From NCBI GenBank assembly GCA_951804985.1, contig OX638132.1, positions 39,161,056 through 39,225,055 on the forward strand: DNA of 64,000 nt, in the 5' to 3' direction. A program made the position numbers and the translations under genes. Source of the stretch: Dryomyza anilis (lineage: Eukaryota > Arthropoda > Insecta > Diptera > Dryomyzidae). Of this stretch, positions 43,962-56,394 are shown piece after piece. Below the pieces are notes generated by a model. It was not told the DNA's origin and searched no databases. It saw only the letters and a program-made list of their open reading frames with translations. Within the stretch, counting starts at the first letter, position 1, and the number at the start of each line of letters is the position of its first letter.

Positions 43962-45720
43962 TCACGCGGTTTTTATTGTTGCTTTATTTTTAATTGTCGA
44001 GTAGTAATGTATGTATAATACATATGCTGCTATTATTATTACTAATATCAGCATTAATATGCCGTAAGACGTTTTCGTTATTTCATTTTGACGATTAAGT
44101 AATTCTTTGCGTTCCTGGTTATCAGTTATTTGTAGTAATATTTCGTCGAAATCACGATTCCCATCTCTTAATGCTGATCTTATTTTGCTGTGATCTGACA
44201 CCAAGATCGGTAACGATGTTTGTGATATATTTGAATATGGTAATGATGACCAATTGCCATGTACATTTTCTATTATAACCGTATGTTCTTCCTTCTTGTA
44301 TGTTATATTCCTAATGCTTTGATCTCGTATGGCAGTATCATTTCTTTGTTGTGTAAGTTGCAAGTTTCATTTATGGACATCCAACCCAGGCCGGATAGTG
44401 TCAATGTGGCTATATTTGACCCACAAACTGCTTCGAAAAAGGCTGGTGTATTGAATTTATACAACCATGTGTTTGGTGTCCATAGTTTAACTACTAGGCC
44501 AGAACTCCTTTTGATTGCAACATGTTCACAGGTATCTTTAATATCTGTTCTGTGTTGAATCTGCGCGACTTCACATAGTGTGTTGCTAGTTGTTAGCATG
44601 GTTCCTGGACGTTTGCATAGTGTAATTTCTTTGTCCGTATGTTGGCTAACCAAAATGCATTTGCTGTGATCTTCATTCGTTAGACCTGTGTATTTGCTCC
44701 GGTCTTCTGCTTCTGATATGTTGCCATATGTTGTTTTAACCAATGCATCCCATTCTTCATTAATATTTGTGGGTATTGGGTAAATTCTATATAATGTGAA
44801 CAACAAATCATCAGGTAGTGGTGTCTTGATGACTATTATTAGGCCGTCTGTGTCTGGGAAAACTCGTACTGTTGATGCACGGTGCATTTCGAATGATTTT
44901 TGTATGAACCACTTCGCCTTTCCTCTTAACGTGAGGCTAGTCAGCATTTCATCTAACTCGCTCTGGTCTATAATTGTCGGGTGTAATCGTCCCTTGTATA
45001 GATCATCATGATTGCCATTTCCATCAGCTGTTGTCCTTGAATTTCAATTAGGTTTGCATTAATTGTAGATTGAATTTCCAAGGTATCCATCATGAATAGT
45101 AAATGACTAACTTGTTGGTTTATTTTTTCGTTTATGTATTTTTGTGTTCTTATTGTTATGTTTAACACATTTTGCAGATGTTCGACTTCCTTCTTGTTAT
45201 AATTTGATGAAATCACCGTAATTTGTCTTTTCATAATTTCGTATGTTTTATGTTCATTATCTTCAATGTCATTGAGATGTTTATAGATAGTCTCTCTTTC
45301 TTTATTGTCCATCAGTCCAAAAGCCCAGTTGAGTCCTTCGCCTATGAAATAGAGTGATCTCTTTTGTCGGTTACTCTTTATTGTGCGCTTAATTATTTCT
45401 TCATTTTTCTGTAGTGTGGCTATTATTGCCATGGTTTCCCGTGTTACTGCTAAACACGATCTTTTTATGCTGGGTCCGTTTACATTGGAGCTCATTTGTT
45501 CGCACATTGTATTTGCCGTGATTATGTATTTGTTGGTCAGCTCCAGGAAATCGTTCAGTTGTAGCGGTTTAAATTTAGCTATTATCGTCCAATCATCGTT
45601 GTAGAACTAAGCATCAGTTGTCTTCTCAAAGAATAATCTTGTATCATTAATTGATGTCTGTGTGATGTTGACTGCTTCATTGGCTGCCAGCATCAGGACC
45701 AGTGTGACAATTCTAATCAT
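43962..45720 (-). pseudogene. Errantivirus F-like envelope protein, unit A (broken)
   Basis: Start at 45720 with a signal-peptide-like N-terminus (MIRIVTLVLMLAANEA). A stop follows at 45607-45609. The next open part (to 44968) contains a furin-type site RQKR followed by a hydrophobic SLYFIGEGLNWAFGLM, as in the fusion segment of F-like envelopes of insect errantiviruses, then a long helical, coiled-coil-like region. Frame changes occur near 45000 and near 44345. The last part ends with one transmembrane helix (ILMLILVIIIAAYVLYI) and a short tail. The protein would mediate membrane fusion; one stop and two frameshifts prevent it. The same breaks are in units B and C. Confidence 0.85.
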
Positions 45721-46180
45721 TATATTGGTTTCGCTCTTTATTGCCTATCGTAAAGAGAAAGAGAGGAAATTCCATTTTTTTTTACATATTTAATGGAATC
45801 CTTGATCATATCATATATTTTTCTTATAAATATTTCTTATTTCACCTTAATACATCCTGTTAAAGCTATGGCCATAATTATACCTTAATTAGTTATAATA
45901 GTTAATTTACATATGAGTCAACATGTACTATATGATTTTGTTTAGAAACATATATGTTTGGATATGTTTCTACATTTTTGCAATACAAATTGTTTTATTT
46001 AGAGTCCCAGTAGTACATGGTTAAATGCTAGTCATATTCAACAATACTTAGCTATTTACTCATGCACTAACTAATATTTTAGAAATAAGCGCACGCGACC
46101 TCTTAGCATTACATAAATGTATTTGCTATATTAAGTTGTTAAATATTTAGTTTTGTACATCTCAATTATAATAATATAAT

Positions 46181-46477
46181 AGTTTGGCGCTACAGTCCTG
46201 TATAGAACTTCGGCCGAGCTCTCTCACCATTTTGAGCTGTGCGTGTTATATTTGTACTCAAAGTGGTGGGACCTACAGTTTATTGCCGAATTCGAACGGC
46301 GGGTGAGAGCTTTTCATAGGCAATGGTTTTACTCTTGTAGGTTTTCCATTTACTGACGAGAGGTAGCGCGGTATAGAAAAATGTTTCTATGAAAAGATGT
46401 TGTTAGCCCCAGTCCAGGCTTGAACCGGGGACCTTTCGGCTCGCAGTCCAACGCACTAACCACTGAGCTACCGCGGC
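46181..46477 (-). mobile_element. tRNA-derived SINE, copy A
   Basis: The tRNA-like head at 46406-46477 is followed by a body ending at AGTTTGGCGCTACAGTC (46181, plus strand) and an AT-rich tail. The body also occurs at 20728-23800. Copy A differs from B and C in the CTCTTGTAGGTTTTCC stretch. Confidence 0.78.
46406..46477 (-). tRNA. tRNA-like SINE head (pol III promoter), copy A; not a functional tRNA
   Basis: 72 nt on the minus strand: TAGCTCAGTGGTTAG fits box A and GGTTCAAGCC fits box B of the internal pol III promoter. Acceptor ends GCCGCGG/CTGGGGC pair at 6 of 7 positions. The D and anticodon stems are mispaired (TTGGA against CCGAA), so it should not work as a tRNA. It could drive SINE transcription. 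Identical heads in units B and C. Confidence 0.7.
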
Positions 46478-47165
46478 AATTGTACTTATTTATTTTCATT
46501 ACCGTGTAATGATGAATGTAAAACGTTTGTTAGTTTACTATATTAATGCATATCTGCATTAATATATTTAGTTTCATGAATGAAAATTATGTTAATGATA
46601 AAAAATATTAGGCAGTTTTGTCGCTGCACTACCGTATCTCGTTTCAGTTCCAGTACGTTAGTGGCTTCTGCCTGTAAAGTGCTGAAGTGCATTTAATCGG
46701 TTGGCATATGAATATGTTCAAGCCTTCTATATTAATATGAGCTGGGAGCATTGCGCTTTATGCACAATGAACATGTATGTTTAAAATTCCATTGAGGTAG
46801 GTACTAACCTATCGCAATTTTAGTGACAACGTAATTTTTATACCTTGCAAATTCGTACCTCAAATAATAACTTGATTTTCTTATTTGCGATTTGTATTTT
46901 GGCAATATTACATTAAATTTTTTGGATTTTATAAATTATTTAAAATCCTTTTTTTTAAATCTATATTTAAAAAAAAAATATAGTTTTTCTCTATTCATTA
47001 CTTTGGTAGTTTCAAATTAGTTAGTGCACGAAGCAATACCAGTCATTCTCAATATGTAATACTTAGCTATTCTGTCCTGCACTAACTATTTGACTTTATT
47101 TCAATGATGTTAAAAATTATTGGTTCTTGTTGCAGACAGTGTTTATTTAATTCTACAGTGTTTAT

Positions 47166-48781
47166 TTAAACTATACTGTTGTATGCTTTTAACAAATTAT
47201 TATGAAATTTTTTCGCTTTACCCTTGATACAAATCTCAGTCGTTACAGGGCTTTTTATTGAAAGAACCTCATAGGGTCCCACCCAAACTGGTGAAAATTT
47301 ATTTTTCCTATTTTGATTTTTTAGTAAAATTTTATCGCCTACTTTGAATGTTATTGGGTGTAATGAGCTATCATGGCTTTGCTTAGATTTTTCTTTGGCT
47401 CTGGCTAGATTTTGTCGTACGATTTCGTGTGTGCGTTGAATTTGGTATTTTAATAGCTTGTTGCTATCATCGGTATTATATACTGGTGAGCATTTGCGTT
47501 TTAGATTGGTTGGCATTTCAAAATCGTAATCGTATAAAGTACGGAAAGCCGTTTGCCCGGTGGACATATGCATTGTATTATTGGGTACATTGCTGTATTT
47601 AACCACTGGTCCCAGTTTGATCCATCCTCTTTCGCAAAACTTCGTAAATACTCTGCTAATGGTCGGTGGCTTCGTTCCAAAGAGCCGTTGGCCTGTGGAT
47701 GATATGGCGTAATATGTAACTTTTTAATTCCTAACAATTTACACGTGTCCGAAAATAATTTTGAAACAAAATTCCAACCATTGTCGGTTATCAATACTTT
47801 TGGTATGTTATGTCGTGTAATAATTTCGTCGTAAAATGCTTTTGCTACAGTGCTTGCTTCTGCGTCTGGGATAGCTACGCAGCACATATATTTTGAAAAA
47901 TCATCTTGAAAAGTTAATATATATTTATTTCCAGATATAGTTTCTGGTAAAATACCTACAAGATCCATGTATACTTTATCGAATGGTCGTACAGGCGTAT
48001 CAGTTAAAACCATTGGCATTTTAGTAAGCCTAGAACTTTTATTTACTTGGCATTTTTGACAATTCTTAACGTAATCTTTTATTTGTTTCTGCATACCTTT
48101 CCACTTAAATTGTTTTCTGATTCTAAAATATGTTTTCACTGCGCCCTGGTGACCCCCTAATGCTGAGTCATGAACGTCTTTTATAACAGTTTTAATTTCC
48201 TCTGGGTCAGTTAATAGTAGACTTGAGTTTAATTCGTTCTTGGTGTCTGTTGTTATTTTATCCAGTACTGGCGTGCTCACTTGTTTTTTGGTTTTTGAAA
48301 TTTGATTATCTAATTTATTTTGTGTGGTCTTAGACCGTGTTTGGACCGCAGTAATATCTGGTTCTGGATGTGGAATTCTACTTAAAGCATCTGCGTTCAA
48401 ATTCTGTTTACCTGGTTTGTAAGATATTTCGTAATCATATTCTGATAATTTATGCCTGAAACGGGCTAACCTTGATGTCAGATCTTTGAGATTTGCTGTG
48501 CTACGTAATGGTTGATGATCTGTATAAATTTGAAAATGTGGGCCTAGAAGATAAGCTCTAAAATTTTTCGTTGCCCAGATTATAGCTAAAAATTCCTTTT
48601 CAATGGTGGAGTAATTTTTTTCTGCTCCATTTAATGCTCTACTAGCAAATGCTATTATTCGGTCTCTCCCTACTTTGCCTTGCGATAGTACCGCGCCTAT
48701 TGCTTCATTACTTGCATCCGTTGTAAGTAAAAAAGGTTTTGTAAAATCTGGATATGCGAGAATGGGTGGTGAAATTATTGA
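47166..48781 (-). pseudogene. Gypsy-type RNase H and integrase, unit A (frameshifted)
   Basis: After a stop at about 48779 the frame is open to 47501. RNase H comes first: [17 protein letters not shown] and YTDHQPL. Integrase follows, with a His/Cys finger ([12 protein letters not shown]), first catalytic Asp in YMDLVG, second in ITDNGWNF, and Glu in [10 protein letters not shown] frameshift near 47590 moves the C-terminal part ([15 protein letters not shown] to the GPY/F module FSPVWVGPYEVLSI) into frame 47606-47166. Only unit A has Trp after DNG (TGG; B and C have TCG, Ser). Integrase would insert the DNA copy; the frameshift separates catalytic core from C-terminus. Confidence 0.88.
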
Positions 48782-50427
48782 TTATTTTAATTTAATAAAT
48801 GAACTTTGACAATCGTCCGTCCAAGTGAATTTAACATCTTTTCTAAGTAATTTATTAATTAATAATGATAATTTTGCCATATTGCTTATAAATTTTCTAT
48901 AATAATTAATCAATCCCAAAAACGCTTGCACTTCTTTTTTATTTCTCGGCACCGGAATATTTTTTCTTGGAAGAATGCCAAATGGCATTCTGTTAAATTC
49001 GAAATGACCCAGTCCTGTACTAAAAGCTGTTTTTTCCTTATCCCCTTCTTCAACTAGTAACTGATGATAACCACTTGCCAAGTCTAAAGTTGAAAAATAG
49101 CGACTGTGACCTAATTGGTCTAATATTTCGTCGATTCGAGGAATCGGAAATACTTGTTTTATTGTCACGTCGTTCAATTTACGGAAATCTATTACTAGCC
49201 TCCACTTTTTGTTACCGTCCTTGCCGTTCTTTTTACGAACCAACAACATCGGTGAATTCCAGGGTGATATGCTTGGCGATATAATGCCGTCATCCAACAT
49301 TTTATTAACCTGTCTGTTGATTTCATCTCTATGAGTGTGTGGCAATTTGTATTGCTTTTGGTTTATCGGTGGCTGGTTCCACTTTGTTGCTATTTCATGT
49401 TTAAGCGCTGGCGTGTATGTTAATTCATCGCCGTCTAAATGAAAAACATCATGATACGAAATACACATATTTTGTAAAGATGTGATTTCGTCTTTATTTA
49501 AAGTCTCATCAATTTTCATTTCTTCTAATAATTTATTAATTCTGTTTGTAATAATTCCTGAATTTATGCTATTTATTGTAGAATTATTGGTATCCGATTC
49601 TTTATACTGATTAAAATTCGAAAATTTTGGTTTAAAAGTACTGTCTATTATAATTTCTGTTTCCGTAGCATTTAAAACTGAAACATAAACTCTATTTTTG
49701 CTAACATTCGATATGCTTTCGCCCAAATATACTCCTGGACAAATTTTTGTTTATGTATTAACACTATTGGAATTTTTGTTTTTAAACGTAATGATACTAT
49801 CTTTGCGGTTCTCGCTTGAATTTTAATTTGTTGATTGTAAAAAATATTTTTTATTTCTGTCTGCGATTTCATTGGTACTTTTATAATATGGTTTTTATGT
49901 TTATCGAAGAATGTTATTGTTTTGTCTATCGCATTTATTACAGATCGATTCCATAAATTGTCACGTCCGATTATTCCATCAGCTGGTACACCTTGTTTAA
50001 GTGACACTACATGTAGCATTTGTTGTTGGACTTTGGTGTTCTAACACACCCACCAAAAGCTCCTTTTAAATCCTTTTGTATATTTTCGTTAAAGTCTGGC
50101 AAATTTGTCATTGCATTTTCTTTTACTATACTGGCATCAGCTCCTGAGTCTACCAGTTAAATAAGTCTTCCATTTTTAGCTGCCTCGCAAGGTACTTCAA
50201 TGAAAACGTCACTTACATTAGATAAACCCAAGCTATCTCCATGCCCACTGCATATTATGCGATCACCTTCTTCTTCCTTTAATTCATATTTTAATTCATT
50301 GGTCTCATCTGTTCTATGGAAATGCAATGGAGTAGTAAATTTGATCACAGTCTCCTCCGACGTCTTGGCTACAATTCCTAACTCTTTCTGTCCTATATTA
50401 CTATTATTATTTGCACATCTCCAATTA
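48782..50427 (-). pseudogene. Gypsy-type protease and reverse transcriptase lacking the YxDD region, unit A
   Basis: The text begins with NWRCANNN, the end of a gag zinc knuckle, so gag has been deleted up to the primer site. The frame to 50157 ends in a stop directly before the protease motif LVDSGADAS. GIIGRDNLW (about 49960) is the protease C-terminal motif, in another frame. Reverse transcriptase (49726-48782) has WRLVIDFRKLND, YFSTLDLASGYHQL (motif A) and FNRMPFGI, then jumps to PRKNIPVPRNKKEVQAFLGL and NYYRKFI. About 100 residues including the YxDD catalytic box are missing in frame. Enzymatically dead. Confidence 0.88.
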
Positions 50428-50434
50428 GATTCGT

Positions 50435-50453
50435 GATCCTACCGCCTGCACCA
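50435..50453 (-). promoter_or_regulatory. Primer binding site, unit A (tRNA-Ser-like)
   Basis: TGGTGCAGGCGGTAGGATC starts three bases inside LTR 2. It closely resembles the tRNA-Ser site used by the 17.6/297/ZAM/Idefix group of errantiviruses, supporting that affiliation. Gag-end sequence follows at once, marking the gag deletion junction. Confidence 0.75.
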
Positions 50454-50456
50454 AAA

Positions 50457-51064
50457 TGTTGTATTTTAAAAGGTCCTTCTACTAGGACTTTAACTTGATC
50501 CTATTTATACTTACTGAGTCCTTTTTACTTTCTTTATATTATTTAAAACAACCGGGTCTTTTTTACTTTAAGACACTTTATTTCGCTTTAAAAGTTGGTT
50601 ACACTTATACTTAACACTTATTTTTAGACAGTTCAGCTTATCGAAAACAATTGATTCTTAGTCTATACTTAACTTCTACTTAACACCTCGTATTCTTATA
50701 ATTTCACAATAAATTGAGTAATTTCATCATGCTAAAATAACTTAGTCAGCGTATTTATAATTTCACAATAAATTGAGTACTTTCATCATTCTAAAATAAC
50801 TAAGTCAGCATTTATTTGTGTGATCTGAGTGACCTATTTAACGTGGGCGTGTATACCTGTGCTATGTTAAGCGATGTGCGCCAAGACAATTAAATGCTGT
50901 CTGTGTTTAACATGCATAATGCTTAACCCTAAAAGTATGCCATGAAGAAAAATATACTGGTTATGTTATATTGTGGATCATAAGCACGCTGTAAGTTCCA
51001 CGATTATGATACACAACAGTGGATCATATGTAAGCTGAGAACTCTGCGATTATGATACACAACA
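50457..51064 (-). repeat. LTR 2, shared by units A and B
   Basis: 608 bp, same structure as LTR 1, with both inner duplications. It serves as the 5' LTR of unit A and the 3' LTR of unit B. Confidence 0.94.
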
Positions 51065-51066
51065 TA

Positions 51067-51077
51067 CCTCCCCCCTT
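51067..51077 (-). promoter_or_regulatory. Polypurine tract, unit B
   Basis: Same AAGGGGGGAGG as in unit A, next to LTR 2. Confidence 0.85.
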
Positions 51078-51572
51078 ATTGAAAAAAAAAAAAAATATTA
51101 TTATTAAGAAGAATAATAGTTTTTTTTTTCTTTTGTATTATTTTAATTATTTCTGAAGAGAAAATTATTATTAAAAAGAATAATAGTTTTTTCTTTTTAC
51201 ATTGTTTTATGTTCTATTAGTTATGAAGTTATGATCTTTACTTATATAATATTTAATGGATATTAGTAAATTAAGGGTTGTAATTTCCAGTTATATATAA
51301 TAAAAACCTGGTCCCGATGTTTTCGTTGCTGACTGCTGCTGTTCTGCGGTAGTAGTTCGATGCGCTGTTGTTGTTTCTGACGTATTGGCTTCTATTTCAT
51401 GTGACTTCGTTCGTTGACTTGCTATGGGTGTTGTGGTGTTTGGTTTCTGCGTTGTTGATTTCCGCGATGAACCGGGGATTTCTTGCTGGGAAATGTATTT
51501 GACACCATTTCAAGGTTTTCCTTAGCCGCTTCTACATCTATTGTTGCTATTGGTGATTTATTTGTATTAAAT

Positions 51573-53331
51573 TCACGCGGTTTTTATTGTTGCTTTATTT
51601 TTAATTGTCGAGTAGTAATGTATGTATAATACATATGCTGCTATTATTATTACTAATATCAGCATTAATATGCCGTAAGACGTTTTCGTTATTTCATTTT
51701 GACGATTAAGTAATTCTTTGCGTTCCTGGTTATCAGTTATTTGTAGTAATATTTCGTCGAAATCACGATTCCCATCTCTTAATGCTGATCTTATTTTGCT
51801 GTGATCTGACACCAAGATCGGTAACGATGTTTGTGATATATTTGAATATGGTAATGATGACCAATTGCCATGTACATTTTCTATTATAACCGTATGTTCT
51901 TCCTTCTTGTATGTTATATTCCTAATGCTTTGATCTCGTATGGCAGTATCATTTCTTTGTTGTGTAAGTTGCAAGTTTCATTTATGGACATCCAACCCAG
52001 GCCGGATAGTGTCAATGTGGCTATATTTGACCCACAAACTGCTTCGAAAAAGGCTGGTGTATTGAATTTATACAACCATGTGTTTGGTGTCCATAGTTTA
52101 ACTACTAGGCCAGAACTCCTTTTGATTGCAACATGTTCACAGGTATCTTTAATATCTGTTCTGTGTTGAATCTGCGCGACTTCACATAGTGTGTTGCTAG
52201 TTGTTAGCATGGTTCCTGGACGTTTGCATAGTGTAATTTCTTTGTCCGTATGTTGGCTAACCAAAATGCATTTGCTGTGATCTTCATTCGTTAGACCTGT
52301 GTATTTGCTCCGGTCTTCTGCTTCTGATATGTTGCCATATGTTGTTTTAACCAATGCATCCCATTCTTCATTAATATTTGTGGGTATTGGGTAAATTCTA
52401 TATAATGTGAACAACAAATCATCAGGTAGTGGTGTCTTGATGACTATTATTAGGCCGTCTGTGTCTGGGAAAACTCGAACTGTTGATGCACGGTGCATTT
52501 CGAATGATTTTTGTATGAACCACTTCGCCTTTCCTCTTAACGTGAGGCTAGTCAGCATTTCATCTAACTCGCTCTGGTCTATAATTGTCGGGTGTAATCG
52601 TCCCTTGTATAGATCATCATGATTGCCATTTCCATCAGCTGTTGTCCTTGAATTTCAATTAGGTTTGCATTAATTGTAGATTGAATTTCCAAGGTATCCA
52701 TCATGAATAGTAAATGACTAACTTGTTGGTTTATTTTTTCGTTTATGTATTTTTGTGTTCTTATTGTTATGTTTAACACATTTTGCAGATGTTCGACTTC
52801 CTTCTTGTTATAATTTGATGAAATCACCGTAATTTGTCTTTTCATAATTTCGTATGTTTTATGTTCATTATCTTCAATGTCATTGAGATGTTTATAGATA
52901 GTCTCTCTTTCTTTATTGTCCATCAGTCCAAAAGCCCAGTTGAGTCCTTCGCCTATGAAATAGAGTGATCTCTTTTGTCGGTTACTCTTTATTGTGCGCT
53001 TAATTATTTCTTCATTTTTCTGTAGTGTGGCTATTATTGCCATGGTTTCCCGTGTTACTGCTAAACACGATCTTTTTATGCTGGGTCCGTTTACATTGGA
53101 GCTCATTTGTTCGCACATTGTATTTGCCGTGATTATGTATTTGTTGGTCAGCTCCAGGAAATCGTTCAGTTGTAGCGGTTTAAATTTAGCTATTATCGTC
53201 CAATCATCGTTGTAGAACTAAGCATCAGTTGTCTTCTCAAAGAATAATCTTGTATCATTAATTGATGTCTGTGTGATGTTGACTGCTTCATTGGCTGCCA
53301 GCATCAGGACCAGTGTGACAATTCTAATCAT
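51573..53331 (-). pseudogene. Errantivirus F-like envelope protein, unit B (broken)
   Basis: Same structure and same three breaks as unit A: signal-peptide-like start at 53331, stop near 53219, furin-like RQKR, frame changes near 52611 and 51956, C-terminal transmembrane helix. A unit-specific silent change lies near 52479 (AACTCGAAC, where A and C have AACTCGTAC). Confidence 0.85.
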
Positions 53332-54778
53332 TATATTGGTTTCGCTCTTTATTGCCTATCGTAAAGAGAAAGAGAGGAAATTCCATTTTTTTTTTTACAT
53401 ATTTAATGGAATCCTTGATCATATCATATATTTTTCTTATAAATATTTCTTATTTCACCTTAATACATCCTGTTAAAGCTATGGCCATAATTATACCTTA
53501 ATTAGTTATAATAGTTAATTTACATATGAGTCAACATGTACTATATGATTTTGTTTAGAAACATATATGTTTGGATATGTTTCTACATTTTTGCAATACA
53601 AATTGTTTTATTTAGAGTCCCAGTAGTACATGGTTAAATGCTAGTCATATTCAACAATACTTAGCTATTTACTCATGCACTAACTAATATTTTAGAAATA
53701 AGCGCACGCGACCTCTTAGCATTACATAAATGTATTTGCTATATTAAGTTGTTAAATATTTAGTTTTGTACATCTCAATTATAATAATATAATAGTTTGG
53801 CGCTACAGTCCTGTATAGAACTTCGGCCGAGCTCTCTCACCATTTTGAGCTGTGCGTGTTATATTTGTACTCAAAGTGGTGGGACCTACAGTTTATTGCC
53901 GAATTCGAACGGCGGGTGAGAGCTTTTCATAGGCAATGGTTTTACTCTCGTAGGTTTGCCATTTACTGACGAGAGGTAGCGCGGTATAGAAAAATGTTTC
54001 TATGAAAAGATGTTGTTAGCCCCAGTCCAGGCTTGAACCGGGGACCTTTCGGCTCGCAGTCCAACGCACTAACCACTGAGCTACCGCGGCAATTGTACTT
54101 ATTTATTTTCATTACCGTGTAATGATGAATGTAAAACGTTTGTTAGTTTACTATATTAATGCATATCTGCATTAATATATTTAGTTTCATGAATGAAAAT
54201 TATGTTAATGATAAAAAATATTAGGCAGTTTTGTCGCTGCACTACCGTATCTCGTTTCAGTTCCAGTACGTTAGTGGCTTCTGCCTGTAAAGTGCTGAAG
54301 TGCATTTAATCGGTTGGCATATGAATATGTTCAAGCCTTCTATATTAATATGAGCTGGGAGCATTGCGCTTTATGCACAATGAACATGTATGTTTAAAAT
54401 TCCATTGAGGTAGGTACTAACCTATCGCAATTTTAGTGACAACGTAATTTTTATACCTTGCAAATTCGTACCTCAAATAATAACTTGATTTTCTTATTTG
54501 CGATTTGTATTTTGGCAATATTACATTAAATTTTTTGGATTTTATAAATTATTTAAAATCCTTTTTTTTAAATCTATATTTAAAAAAAAAATATAGTTTT
54601 TCTCTATTCATTACTTTGGTAGTTTCAAATTAGTTAGTGCACGAAGCAATACCAGTCATTCTCAATATGTAATACTTAGCTATTCTGTCCTGCACTAACT
54701 ATTTGACTTTATTTCAATGATGTTAAAAATTATTGGTTCTTGTTGCAGACAGTGTTTATTTAATTCTACAGTGTTTAT
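53332..54778 (-). other. pol-env spacer with SINE, unit B
   Basis: As in unit A but two bases longer in the T-run near 53388. Direct repeats and SINE retained. Confidence 0.6.
53794..54090 (-). mobile_element. tRNA-derived SINE, copy B
   Basis: Collinear with copy A; tRNA-like head at 54019-54090 with the same box A and box B. Confidence 0.78.
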
Positions 54779-56394
54779 TTAAACTATACTGTTGTATGCT
54801 TTTAACAAATTATTATGAAATTTTTTCGCTTTACCCTTGATACAAATCTCAGTCGTTACAGGGCTTTTTATTGAAAGAACCTCATAGGGTCCCACCCAAA
54901 CTGGTGAAAATTTATTTTTCCTATTTTGATTTTTTAGTAAAATTTTATCGCCTACTTTGAATGTTATTGGGTGTAATGAGCTATCATGGCTTTGCTTAGA
55001 TTTTTCTTTGGCTCTGGCTAGATTTTGTCGTACGATTTCGTGTGTGCGTTGAATTTGGTATTTTAATAGCTTGTTGCTATCATCGGTATTATATACTGGT
55101 GAGCATTTGCGTTTTAGATTGGTTGGCATTTCAAAATCGTAATCGTATAAAGTACGGAAAGCCGTTTGCCCGGTGGACATATGCATTGTATTATTGGGTA
55201 CATTGCTGTATTTAACCACTGGTCCCAGTTTGATCCATCCTCTTTCGCAAAACTTCGTAAATACTCTGCTAATGGTCGGTGGCTTCGTTCCAAAGAGCCG
55301 TTGGCCTGTGGATGATATGGCGTAATATGTAACTTTTTAATTCCTAACAATTTACACGTGTCCGAAAATAATTTTGAAACAAAATTCGAACCATTGTCGG
55401 TTATCAATACTTTTGGTATGTTATGTCGTGTAATAATTTCGTCGTAAAATGCTTTTGCTACAGTGCTTGCTTCTGCGTCTGGGATAGCTACGCAGCACAT
55501 ATATTTTGAAAAATCATCTTGAAAAGTTAATATATATTTATTTCCAGATATAGTTTCTGGTAAAATACCTACAAGATCCATGTATACTTTATCGAATGGT
55601 CGTACAGGCGTATCAGTTAAAACCATTGGCATTTTAGTAAGCCTAGAACTTTTATTTACTTGGCATTTTTGACAATTCTTAACGTAATCTTTTATTTGTT
55701 TCTGCATACCTTTCCACTTAAATTGTTTTCTGATTCTAAAATATGTTTTCACTGCGCCCTGGTGACCCCCTAATGCTGAGTCATGAACGTCTTTTATAAC
55801 AGTTTTAATTTCCTCTGGGTCAGTTAATAGTAGACTTGAGTTTAATTCGTTCTTGGTGTCTGTTGTTATTTTATCCAGTACTGGCGTGCTCACTTGTTTT
55901 TTGGTTTTTGAAATTTGATTATCTAATTTATTTTGTGTGGTCTTAGACCGTGTTTGGACCGCAGTAATATCTGGTTCTGGATGTGGAATTCTACTTAAAG
56001 CATCTGCGTTCAAATTCTGTTTACCTGGTTTGTAAGATATTTCGTAATCATATTCTGATAATTTATGCCTGAAACGGGCTAACCTTGATGTCAGATCTTT
56101 GAGATTTGCTGTGCTACGTAATGGTTGATGATCTGTATAAATTTGAAAATGTGGGCCTAGAAGATAAGCTCTAAAATTTTTCGTTGCCCAGATTATAGCT
56201 AAAAATTCCTTTTCAATGGTGGAGTAATTTTTTTCTGCTCCATTTAATGCTCTACTAGCAAATGCTATTATTCGGTCTCTCCCTACTTTGCCTTGCGATA
56301 GTACCGCGCCTATTGCTTCATTACTTGCATCCGTTGTAAATAAAAAAGGTTTTGTAAAATCTGGATATGCGAGAATGGGTGGTGAAATTATTGA
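54779..56394 (-). pseudogene. Gypsy-type RNase H and integrase, unit B (frameshifted)
   Basis: Same frameshift near 55200 and the same motifs as unit A, but with the common ITDNGSNF (Ser) at the second catalytic Asp. RNase H precedes it after the shared stop at about 56392. Confidence 0.88.

Larger units (their letters stand above)
45721..47165 (-). other. pol-env spacer with SINE, unit A
   Basis: 1.45 kb without coding sequence, where related elements have almost none. It contains the SINE (46181-46477) and two imperfect direct repeats of about 50 bp (around 46030-46074 and 47045-47089; AATACTTAGCTATT then TGCACTAACTA). The segment between the repeats may be inserted DNA acquired before amplification. 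Confidence 0.6.

Noticed and set aside
46406..46477. A genuine tRNA gene repeated three times
   Set aside because: Box A and box B are good, but the D, anticodon and one T-stem pair do not fold well, and the segment is joined to a body that recurs elsewhere (20728-23800). A tRNA-derived SINE explains it better.
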